Shown: one piece after another, positions 54,110 through 61,145 of the stretch | How positions within the stretch are numbered: the stretch's first letter is position 1 | Layout: the number at the start of each line of letters is the position of its first letter | The notes under the pieces: generated by a model | Told to the model about the DNA's origin: nothing | Database searches by the model: none | The model's input: only the letters and a program-made list of their open reading frames with translations | DNA from: Gammaproteobacteria bacterium | GTDB lineage: Bacteria; Pseudomonadota; Gammaproteobacteria; Coxiellales; Coxiellaceae | Length of the DNA stretch: 64,000 nt | Assembly: GCA_030425685.1 (NCBI GenBank) | Contig: JAUIAD010000021.1 | Location: forward strand, 1 to 64,000 | Direction: 5' to 3' | Position numbers and translations under genes: made by a program

Positions 54110-54129
54110 GTTTTAGGTAATATTTCCAT

Positions 54130-54675
54130 AATGGAATGGCTGTTTCTTGAACAGGTGTCTAGGCATCTATCAATGGGCTTAATGTATTGAATGCGTTGAA
54201 TAATGCAAGTTATAGCTCTAATCAACTAGTGATATCACTCGATATCTCATGTATCAAGTTCTCTGGATTTTCAGAAGAGTCTTGTGCCCAAAATGTGGGT
54301 TCAGCAAGTCCTGGTAAAGTGGATAAATTGTCAAATGAAGCAATTTATCCCCGGGGGATAATTATTTTAACTTTTTGAAAAATAACGATAAATATTGATT
54401 TATTTAATTTCATGCTATTTATGATGCGCTTATGGTGTAGTTCTATGGGATAGGCTTCAATAGGCCTTGTGAAGGAAAAGTGATTGAGCTTACAGCTCTA
54501 ATTATCATTATTTGGGCTGATTGTTATGGGAGCTGATCAGTGATTTAAACATCCTTTTTTTTCATTGAATGTTCTACGTGGATCAGAATAAGACCATTGA
54601 GCTTTTTCCAATGAGGCATTTTGGGTTCACAATAGTACAATATCTTGGTAGTGCGCGCCTGTCTTCATTATGACC
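54130..54675. other. Non-coding stretch with the isolated iteron
   Basis: About 550 bp between the split ORF and the GTAGCA array. The only recognisable structure is one iteron at 54435-54449. A 63-codon plus-strand frame in 54187-54378 lacks a good ribosome site and any family likeness, so I do not call it. Confidence 0.4.
54435..54449. repeat. Isolated eighth iteron
   Basis: GTGTAGTTCTATGGG differs from the consensus iteron at two or three positions. It is about 1.3 kb from the array when the insertion sequence is removed. An initiator-bound site at a distance could serve in handcuffing or regulation. Confidence 0.55.
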
Positions 54676-54702
54676 ATGTAGCTAAAGTAGCAATGTAGCA
54701 GG
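54676..54702. repeat. GTAGCA repeat array downstream of the DUF3987 gene
   Basis: ATGTAGCTAAAGTAGCAATG continued by TAGCAGG contains three GTAGC(A/T) units at 8-9 bp spacing. Same word as at 46621-46645 and 56274-56293. Confidence 0.4.
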
Positions 54703-54726
54703 CGGGCAATAAAAAAATAGGCGATG

Positions 54727-56226
54727 CTAAATTTTTGGGTTTACTTCTAATACAGTTTTCCCTCTTTCCTTAGTTAGCTTTAGGTAGTGGTGGGCTTCTA
54801 AGATATCAATTGCTCTATCTCGACGAGCTTTGTCACGGATAGGGCCAAATTGCTGTAGGTATCTTGGCGTTGTTTTCGGCAAAGCTTTTTCTGTGAGCCA
54901 TTGTAAGAGCTTTAGACTATCCTCCTGTTCGGGTGTTTGAGCCTGTGCTCCTAGGATAGTTTTAGTTTCAAACATGTGCCAATTGATGATGGAGGTGGCC
55001 TGTTCAATTTGTTCTAGCATAATAGGGCCTTCCTTGCCTTCAAAGAGGTGTAGCAGGGCGGAGAGGCGGGCAACGTTTTCAGCTGCTTTGCTCGCGAAAT
55101 CTTTTATGGATTTCCATTGGGCCGAGTTTTGAAGGCCGGATTCTATTTGGTTGAAAAAAGAAATCCAAGCAGCTTTTGCTTTGTGGGATAATGACAGTGT
55201 TGGTAGAGAATGACAGCCTGCTTTATCAAGAGACAAAGAAGTGTTTAAGCAGTCAATAAGTCGCCCATGAAATTCTGGGAGGCCAGCTAAAGACTCTGGA
55301 GGCTCTTGATAGTAGCGATTGCCCATAGCGCTCTGTGGGTAAGCGATTAGGCTGCGAGCCAAGAATCCACTTTGGCGGCTAATGCCGCCATTTTTAGCCA
55401 GCATCTGTTCAAGTATCAAGGGCTGCATCATCAAGCTGACAGTCAAACGGCGATTGGATACCGTGAAGCTTTGGCTGGTTTTTCGGTGCGCAATAAACGC
55501 TTTGCCATCCCATAGGCGGTTGAGGAGGGCAACAAATTTTGTAGAATTGGTTTGCATGCCGTGACCGCCCATTACAATGCCTCCTTCATCACTCCACAGC
55601 GACGAACTGGGCCAACCATGAGCAATGTGTGAAGCGAGCGCTTCTTGAGTAGCATCCTCAAAGAAAAGAACGGGTAATAAAGGGATTTTTGGCTCATCAT
55701 CGATGACTTCCATAAGACGCTGCTTCAAAAATTCTGTGTTATCGGTTAGATGTGAGCTGCGCTTTATTTGATTTAGAATACCTTCTTTTTCACCCTTCCA
55801 AGCTTGATATAGTGCTTGAGCCACTTTAATTTCTGGCTCCAACTGTTTTCTGATCTCTAGCTGCCATTGGCGAGTAGCTTTACTAAATGCGTAGTCTGCA
55901 GCGCTTTTTCTTTCGCCAGAGCCAGCGATCACTAAGAAGAACAGGGAAACTGGGCTGACCAGCATTCGATCACGAGCAACATTTGCTAATGTCTGACAAG
56001 CCAGAGAAACATTAGCAAGTGCGCTACATGCTACCAATGGTAACGGTTGCTGGCCATATTGATGGTAAGCGGTGATGGCGTTTCGAATAATGTTAGGTAG
56101 GGCGTCGATGGGGTATGGAAGTGTATGCTCTGTTTGGGTAATGAGAGGAATGGGGGTTGGCCAGATATCCTGGTGGGTGTCTATCAGCTTGACTGGTGCT
56201 GTTTCTACAACTTCCGCTATGGTCAT
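54727..56226 (-). CDS. DUF3987 (YfjI-type) P-loop protein
   Basis: 499 residues. YfjI/DUF3987 signs: LPNIIRNAITAYHQYGQQPLPLVACSALANVSLACQ, the P-loop-like VIAGSGERKSAAD near residue 110 (GSGERKS, an altered Walker A), SLWSDEGGIVMGGHGM and LNRLWDGKAFIAHRKT. The family is related to primase-helicase-like ATPases of plasmids and prophages; it may act in plasmid replication. A GTAGCA array sits upstream and another downstream. The C-terminal part (about 430-499) is winged-helix-like. Confidence 0.85.
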   Translation of the reverse strand: MTIAEVVETAPVKLIDTHQDIWPTPIPLITQTEHTLPYPIDALPNIIRNAITAYHQYGQQPLPLVACSALANVSLACQTLANVARDRMLVSPVSLFFLVIAGSGERKSAADYAFSKATRQWQLEIRKQLEPEIKVAQALYQAWKGEKEGILNQIKRSSHLTDNTEFLKQRLMEVIDDEPKIPLLPVLFFEDATQEALASHIAHGWPSSSLWSDEGGIVMGGHGMQTNSTKFVALLNRLWDGKAFIAHRKTSQSFTVSNRRLTVSLMMQPLILEQMLAKNGGISRQSGFLARSLIAYPQSAMGNRYYQEPPESLAGLPEFHGRLIDCLNTSLSLDKAGCHSLPTLSLSHKAKAAWISFFNQIESGLQNSAQWKSIKDFASKAAENVARLSALLHLFEGKEGPIMLEQIEQATSIINWHMFETKTILGAQAQTPEQEDSLKLLQWLTEKALPKTTPRYLQQFGPIRDKARRDRAIDILEAHHYLKLTKERGKTVLEVNPKI

Positions 56227-56273
56227 TTTGTGCCCTTGATATTCGATTGATTAAACAAAGCTAACTTTACAGA

Positions 56274-56293
56274 ATGTAGCAGGATGTAGCAAA
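56274..56293. repeat. GTAGCA repeat array upstream of the DUF3987 gene
   Basis: ATGTAGCAGGATGTAGCAAA holds two copies at 10-bp spacing. It is 47 bp ahead of the DUF3987 start, an operator-like position. Confidence 0.45.
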
Positions 56294-56317
56294 CGGTATC
56301 GATATTTTTGTATTCTT

Positions 56318-57193
56318 TCAGCCGAGATAATTTTTGGCAATTGCAACACGAGAATGCCCAAGCTCAAGTGCAATGGTTTTGCGTGCCTGCTGATCGAGCT
56401 GACGTTCAACCTTGGAGAGCTTATGTCTAGATTTGCCGCCATTAATGGGTGCGCGCCAACCGGTCATTTCAAAATAACGTGCCTGCGCATAGGCATGACG
56501 TAGTCCATGACAATTTTTCAAGCCAGCTTCCTGGGTGAGAGAGTCATAATGGCGACGTTGCTGAATATAGCTTTTCCCGTTGGGAATGAGCGATCCGTTC
56601 TCACCAGCGAGATTTCTTGCTTGTTCAAGCCAATAGCGCTGTTCATCCGTACGAATTGGGATAGCGCGCGCGATGCCACCCTTAGTCCAGCTGGCCTTTA
56701 GGCGGAGTAGCGTCCCATTATCAGCTTGTGATGGAATTATTTTCAAACATTCTTCTCTGCGTAATCCAAAGGCACGTTGCAGCCCAAGTGAGCAACGAAT
56801 GTATTGATCGGTTACTTTGTCCAGGCTGGGGTTGTGGAGGGCTTTATTTTTACTTGGGATATAGCAGCGGTTGCCAATGTTATATTCGCCGTTACTTTTG
56901 ACTACGTTGTTACGGTTCAACGCCCGGCAAACAAATCGTAAATCTGACATGCGATTTTTGATGGCGCCAACTGAGACGCCTGATTCCTGCCATTTTTTTA
57001 CTAGGATTTCTACATGCTTTTGTTTAAGGCGAGCAATATGTGTGGGTTCAAAACCAAGGCTGTGTAATTCTTTTGCCATCGCTTCAAGTCGTTTTGTCCG
57101 ATCGTACAGAGTGGCGTGGGATAGCTTACCTTTTTGTTGTTTCATGAATTCATAAATTGAATAATTGATCGATTTTAATTTTGATTTGCTCAT
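56318..57193 (-). CDS. Tyrosine recombinase/integrase
   Basis: 291 residues from ATG 57193, which overlaps the stop of the upstream gene (TAATG). N-terminal SAM-like core-binding domain (about 10-110: HATLYDRTKRLEAMAKELHSLG). Catalytic residues: Arg in FGLRREECLKI, Lys in WTKGGIARAIP, HxxR in CHGLRHAYAQ and His-Tyr in LGHSRVAIAKNYLG. It resembles the integrase group of PFAM Integrase_1 found on conjugative elements. It probably resolves or integrates the element. Confidence 0.9.
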   Translation of the reverse strand: MSKSKLKSINYSIYEFMKQQKGKLSHATLYDRTKRLEAMAKELHSLGFEPTHIARLKQKHVEILVKKWQESGVSVGAIKNRMSDLRFVCRALNRNNVVKSNGEYNIGNRCYIPSKNKALHNPSLDKVTDQYIRCSLGLQRAFGLRREECLKIIPSQADNGTLLRLKASWTKGGIARAIPIRTDEQRYWLEQARNLAGENGSLIPNGKSYIQQRRHYDSLTQEAGLKNCHGLRHAYAQARYFEMTGWRAPINGGKSRHKLSKVERQLDQQARKTIALELGHSRVAIAKNYLG

Positions 57194-58017
57194 TAAAGTA
57201 ATCCTAGCATTTTGCGTGGAGCGCAAAACCCCATTTCTAAGCATAGCGTGAGAAGGGCGCTTTGTTTATCCTGTGTTTCTTCAAGTAGTTTGAGTCTAGT
57301 TTGCGCATAGTGCTTCCTGAAAGGTGTTTTTGGGCTGATGTCTGCATGGCAGCATTCCGCCATGTAGAGTCGGTTGATTTGTGTTACTGAGTCTGAGGTT
57401 TGCAGTTTTAGTAACGGGCTTGTTTGAATGAGTCTATTTCGCTCATTGATCGTCTCGATCTGTATTTTTGTTGTAATTGGGATCGTGCGGTCTTTTTTAT
57501 TGTGTGCAATGGTGCGCTCAATCAGTAAGATATTATTCACACAGGCGCATGTTGAATTTAAACGTATCGCTTCCAATTTAGTTAATCCAAAATGAAGCTG
57601 AAGCGCTATAACTGATTTGGTAAGTGGGTGAAAAATATTTTTCTCATAATCTTTAGGAATGGCCATGTTTAACGGGGTGGTGCTGGTTTTAATGCTATTG
57701 AGCTCTTTATTACTGGGAATGTTGAGGTTAAGATCGGCTAGTTGATTGAGTCTGCGTAATACCCCTAACTTGTTTGTTATTGTGGCAGTTGAGAGGCTTC
57801 TCTTTTTCCAACAATTCACGAGGTGTTCGATATCATTAGGTGTTATTAGCCTAAAATCGCGAGGAAGTCGCCTTAATCGATCGAGATCTTCAATAATCGT
57901 ATTCATAACGCGTTGCTGCTCTAGCTTCGTTGCCGGACTACCGTTTTTTTGCCTTTGAAATATATTTTGGCTTTTTTGTTGTAGATTAAATTTTTTACCC
58001 AATGTGTTAATCCCCAA
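57193..58017 (-). CDS. Tyrosine-recombinase paralogue without catalytic residues
   Basis: 274 residues; the track start is TTG, and ATG 57906 would give a shorter protein. It parallels the next gene over its whole length: core-binding domain (VMNTIIEDLDRLRRLPRDF, KKRSLSTATITNKLGVLRRL), FGLTKLEAIRL where FGLRREECLKI has the catalytic Arg, TPFRKHYAQTRLKLLEE in place of HGLRHAYAQARYFEM, and LEMGFCAPRKMLGLL in place of LELGHSRVAIAKNYLG. So Arg, His and Tyr are all changed. It is coupled to the active integrase by a 1-bp overlap, as a partner or regulatory subunit would be. Confidence 0.75.
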   Translation of the reverse strand: MGINTLGKKFNLQQKSQNIFQRQKNGSPATKLEQQRVMNTIIEDLDRLRRLPRDFRLITPNDIEHLVNCWKKRSLSTATITNKLGVLRRLNQLADLNLNIPSNKELNSIKTSTTPLNMAIPKDYEKNIFHPLTKSVIALQLHFGLTKLEAIRLNSTCACVNNILLIERTIAHNKKDRTIPITTKIQIETINERNRLIQTSPLLKLQTSDSVTQINRLYMAECCHADISPKTPFRKHYAQTRLKLLEETQDKQSALLTLCLEMGFCAPRKMLGLL

Positions 58018-58321
58018 TCAGTTTTGGATAGCCGCTTGTGTGTCTTGGCAGCCTTGGCTATGTTAGACCTACACCTTAATGGTTTAGTGTTATTACGACT
58101 GCATGTGTTTTAAGGTAAAAACACGATACCGCAACTGATGTTGCCAAGGTCGTTTGTGCTTGGGATCTACTCCACAAGGCACTGCCGATACACTAGTCGG
58201 TTATTTATCATTTACTATTTTTCATCTTGTCTTTTCTGGTTTTCATCATTTCTCCTATGGTTGGTTTAGTTAAATAATCAATCATGTCATTATGACTGAA
58301 GTCGGGTAGGGCGGTTGCCCC
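58018..58321. other. Non-coding gap
   Basis: About 300 bp upstream of the recombinase pair. No gene or striking repeat seen; the promoter of the recombinases should be here. Confidence 0.4.
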
Positions 58322-58546
58322 TTAGTTTTGTAGTGATGCCAATTTTTGTTGGAATCGTTCAATCGTTTTATTCACTGATTCATCATTGACGGTGTCGTTA
58401 ATGAGGACTTTGAGTGTTGGCGAAAAGCCGGTTTCTTCTTGAAGTCGTTTTTGCGCGCTTTTGAGTAATTCAAAGGTTTCATCAGTCAAAAAAGTCGATT
58501 TTTTAGTTTCAGTGGTGTCACTGGTTGGGTTTGTTACAGTTGTCAT
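58322..58546 (-). CDS. Small protein, ribbon-helix-helix-like
   Basis: 74 residues from ATG 58546 (GGAGAA upstream); the frame is open farther but without a good start. STFLTDETFELLKSAQKRLQEETGFSPTLKVLINDTVNDE reads like a strand followed by two helices, as in small plasmid DNA-binding proteins. The Thr-rich N-terminus is probably disordered. Function unknown. Confidence 0.55.
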   Translation of the reverse strand: MTTVTNPTSDTTETKKSTFLTDETFELLKSAQKRLQEETGFSPTLKVLINDTVNDESVNKTIERFQQKLASLQN

Positions 58547-58675
58547 CAGTTTTCTCCGTTTGTTCATCTGTCGTTTGTTAATGAATGGATCTGAATAGTG
58601 CGCCAGGCTATTCAGATAAAGAAAACCACCGTTTAATTCTTGATCTAACACGATGCGTTAGATCGCGGTTGGTTT

Positions 58676-58879
58676 TCATAAGCTTTCAACACCCGAGGTT
58701 AACTCCGCGTCAAGCAACACTGTCTGCTGATCGTAAAGATTGACAGTCTGTTCGGAGTGGCACCTTTGGCACAGATGTTTGAAAGTAGAGCAGGTATCTA
58801 TTGAATACTTGCGGTTGGCGGGCATCCAATCGAGATGGGTGCGGTGAACATTAAGGGCTGCCTGCGACTCAAAGGTCAT
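58676..58879 (-). CDS. Small Cys-containing protein of unknown function
   Basis: 67 residues from ATG 58879; a TTG five codons upstream is possible. It has three Cys and two His in CSTFKHLCQRCHSEQ, spaced in a way that could bind a metal. No family recognised. It lies 129 bp upstream of the RHH-like gene on the same strand. Confidence 0.35.
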   Translation of the reverse strand: MTFESQAALNVHRTHLDWMPANRKYSIDTCSTFKHLCQRCHSEQTVNLYDQQTVLLDAELTSGVESL

Positions 58880-58894
58880 GGCGACAGGATTCAA

Positions 58895-59191
58895 TCGTGT
58901 TTAGCAACAAAAGGGCTAATAGGATTGCGCTTAATGGATAGGACGTTATTCATCGCTCGATGACGTTTTCACGTGGTTGCATGGCAAACCGGAACTTTTA
59001 GGACAATATTGATTGCCGCTTGAATAAGGTCTTTGGTGGGTCCTGCTAATCTAGGATTAGGCTCACGACACGTAGGACGGCATGTGACAGTTTGTAGTAG
59101 ACGCTAACGAGATTCGCGTTTCATGGTATCTCAACCACTCATCAGTACCACTTGAGGCTCAAAATTCGCTTTCGCTTTGTTAAGCCATTTT
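58895..59191. other. Non-coding stretch
   Basis: About 300 bp with no supported gene. It leads into the hairpin cluster at 59192-59525. Confidence 0.4.
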
Positions 59192-59525
59192 TCGTGAGCG
59201 CAGCTCACGATCGCAATTATTGTAGCGCGCGAAGCGCGCTTGTGTCTAATATTTTTTATTTTGCAATGGGGCAAAATCAGCAATGATTCGCCTGAAAAAG
59301 GCTGCTGCATTTTATTTCAGGCGAAAAGAGGGCGCGTTTTAATGATTTTTTGGCCGTGGATTTTATTGCCCACAATCGCGCAGCAATTATGTAAAATACG
59401 TTGTATTTCAGATAATTGCTACTACTCATGTGGGCAAAAACTCCACCGCCTCAAGCTATATGATGCGCGCCGGAACGCGGGGCGCTGCCCCTGCGTCACT
59501 GCCTTTAGCGGCAGTGACGCAGGGG
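59192..59525. other. Hairpin cluster, candidate oriT or other origin
   Basis: Five dyads lie in 334 bp. TCGTGAGC/GCTCACGA at 59192-59210; AGCGCGC/GCGCGCT at 59224-59240; TTCGCCTGAAA/TTTCAGGCGAA at 59287-59325; TTGCCCACA/TGTGGGCAA at 59366-59437; and a perfect 16-bp stem CCCCTGCGTCACTGCC (59488-59503) with loop TTTAGC and its complement at 59510-59525. GC content rises sharply here. No coding frame is convincing. Such clusters are typical of oriT, single-strand origins or recombination sites. Confidence 0.5.
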
Positions 59526-59986
59526 AGGGCGGCACAGTCTTGTGCCTTTGATGTCAACTAGTGTAAGGCTGACAAAAGAGCTGCTCGTGGATAACGTCAC
59601 CCACAATCGCTTGGCCTTTTGAGTGGCCTGCTCATGTGGATGAGTTAACCACAAGAAACAGATTATGCGGCCATAATCGACAGCGCATTGATGTTAAGAC
59701 CACACTGTAGCCCGCGCGAAATATTGAGCTAGACTTCATCAATGTAATGAACATGTATACAGTTAGCGGCGATGAGATTAATGCTCTTAAATGTGGCATA
59801 CGTTGTAAGTGTAGAAATTAATGTGATTGCGTTTCTAGTATAATTGCTAGCAAAAGAGAGTGTGTATTCATAACTTTACGCTTATGTAAGCACTTTGATA
59901 CCATGTCTCGCGTGGGTTGCCGTTGCTTTGAAGTGCAAATATTACCCTGTCAGTGTTCGGTGTCACTAAACATGGGGTGTTATATT
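59526..59986. other. Non-coding stretch
   Basis: About 460 bp without a supported gene. CCCACAATCGC recurs at 59602-59612 after its first occurrence at 59369-59379, so part of the hairpin cluster's sequence is repeated here. Confidence 0.35.
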
Positions 59987-60469
59987 ATGAACATATTTTA
60001 CCTTGATGAAGACATAACCCTTTGTGCACGATACCACTGTGATTCTCATGTGGTAAAGATGATTTTAGAATCAGTGCAAATTCTCTGTACGGTTTTGAGT
60101 AAAAATAAGGTTTCTGCACCCTACAGATCAACTCATAATAATCACCCCTGTGTTATTTGGGCAGGCGAGTCGTTAGAAAATTGGATTTGGCTTCGTAACT
60201 TGGTTTTTGAGTTAAATAAAGAGTTTCAATATCGATTTGATCATAACTCCCCACACAAATCAGTTTTAGTCAGTAACAGCCTTGCCTTACCGCCCATTCC
60301 CGCGATTGGAATTACAGAGCGCCCGCAGGCCATGCCCGAAATATATAAAATACTAGGTGACCCTATTACTGCATACAGGCAATATTACGTAGCCGAAAAA
60401 GGGTCTTTATTGAAGTATACGAAGCGGCCAGTTCCAGAGTGGGCTTTAAATATGTTAACGAAAAAATAG
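59987..60469 (+). CDS. Conserved protein of unknown function, also seen in phages
   Basis: 160 residues from ATG 59987; the longer frame adds an unlikely Cys-rich lead. It follows a pattern I know from uncharacterised bacterial and phage proteins: MNIFYLDEDITLCARYHCDSHVVKMILESVQILCT, then THNNHPCVIWAGESLENWIWLRNL, and YRQYYVAEKGSLLKYTKRPVPEW near the end. The conserved Asp, His and Lys suggest an enzyme or nucleic-acid binder, but no function is known to me. Confidence 0.75.
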   Translation: MNIFYLDEDITLCARYHCDSHVVKMILESVQILCTVLSKNKVSAPYRSTHNNHPCVIWAGESLENWIWLRNLVFELNKEFQYRFDHNSPHKSVLVSNSLALPPIPAIGITERPQAMPEIYKILGDPITAYRQYYVAEKGSLLKYTKRPVPEWALNMLTKK

Positions 60470-60644
60470 CACGTTCATGATAAGCTTGGTTTTGGATTTA
60501 AGCAAGTTGAACCTCGGTTCATTTTTGTTCGTAGTTTTTAAGCGCTTTAGTCAGACAGTGTTCCCTGCCTGAGATTAACGCTTTTACATTAAGCAGTTTG
60601 CATGGCACGCGCCCATCTGCGAATATTTTGATCGGAAAAAGGTA

Positions 60645-61145
60645 ATGGATAAAGAAAAATTTGATTTAGAAAATGAGCACCGGTCTGACAAAAGTAGCTC
60701 TAACGATAGTATTGAGCGGCGTGTTAATGAGCTTCTCTTGTCGCAAGACTTTGCCGTTTTATGCACTAGAAATGACACTGTACCTTACGGCTCGTTAGTT
60801 GCTTTTGTAGTGAATAATGATATGCGTAATATTATTTTTGCGACATTGAGCTATACCAGGAAGTACCAATTACTCAAGCAGTGTGATCAGGTGGCTATGT
60901 TAATAGATGATCGTGACAAGCACAATGATAGAATATCACAAATATCGGCACTGACAGTCAATGGGGTGGCAAAAAAAATACAAGATAGTAACAAGATTGC
61001 GGATGCCAAAAGTAAGCTGTTAGCAAAGCATAATTACCTCGATGAGTTAGTTTCCTCGGATAGCTGTGTTTTTTTTCTTGTTGATATTACGCGGTGTTTA
61101 TATGTGACTCACTTACAGGAAGTTTATGAGTGGACTCCAGATTGA
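60645..61145 (+). CDS. Pyridoxamine 5'-phosphate oxidase-like FMN-binding protein
   Basis: 166 residues. The split-barrel fold is seen in LLLSQDFAVLCTRNDTVPYGSLVAFVVNNDMRNIIFATLSYTRKYQLLKQCDQVAMLIDD, with VNGVAKKI later. Members bind flavin or F420/heme and reduce or oxidise small molecules; the substrate cannot be told. A charged N-terminal tail precedes the fold. It overlaps the next gene by 16 bp, so both products likely act together. Confidence 0.82.
   Translation: MDKEKFDLENEHRSDKSSSNDSIERRVNELLLSQDFAVLCTRNDTVPYGSLVAFVVNNDMRNIIFATLSYTRKYQLLKQCDQVAMLIDDRDKHNDRISQISALTVNGVAKKIQDSNKIADAKSKLLAKHNYLDELVSSDSCVFFLVDITRCLYVTHLQEVYEWTPD

Larger units (their letters stand above)
52059..54129 (-). 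pseudogene. 80-codon ORF split by the IS4-family element
   Basis: Removing the insertion sequence and one copy of its 6-bp target duplication joins 54129-54116 to 52287-52059 in frame. The rebuilt protein starts MEILPKTLLIPKNETENLLP and ends FQSKQWLFIACP, 80 residues, without stops. That the frame closes exactly supports both the gene and the target site. No family recognised; it has GCGGMW and FGKIYQERGYFG segments. Interrupted after codon 5, so it is probably silent. Confidence 0.65.

Noticed and set aside
54187-54378. 63-codon plus-strand frame near the eighth iteron
   Set aside because: No ribosome site, no family likeness, low-complexity hydrophobic pattern.
59240-59551. 103-codon plus-strand frame across the hairpin cluster
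   Set aside because: It starts in a GC-rich repeat region without a ribosome site; composition is Cys-rich and unlike a protein, and it runs through the perfect 16-bp stem.
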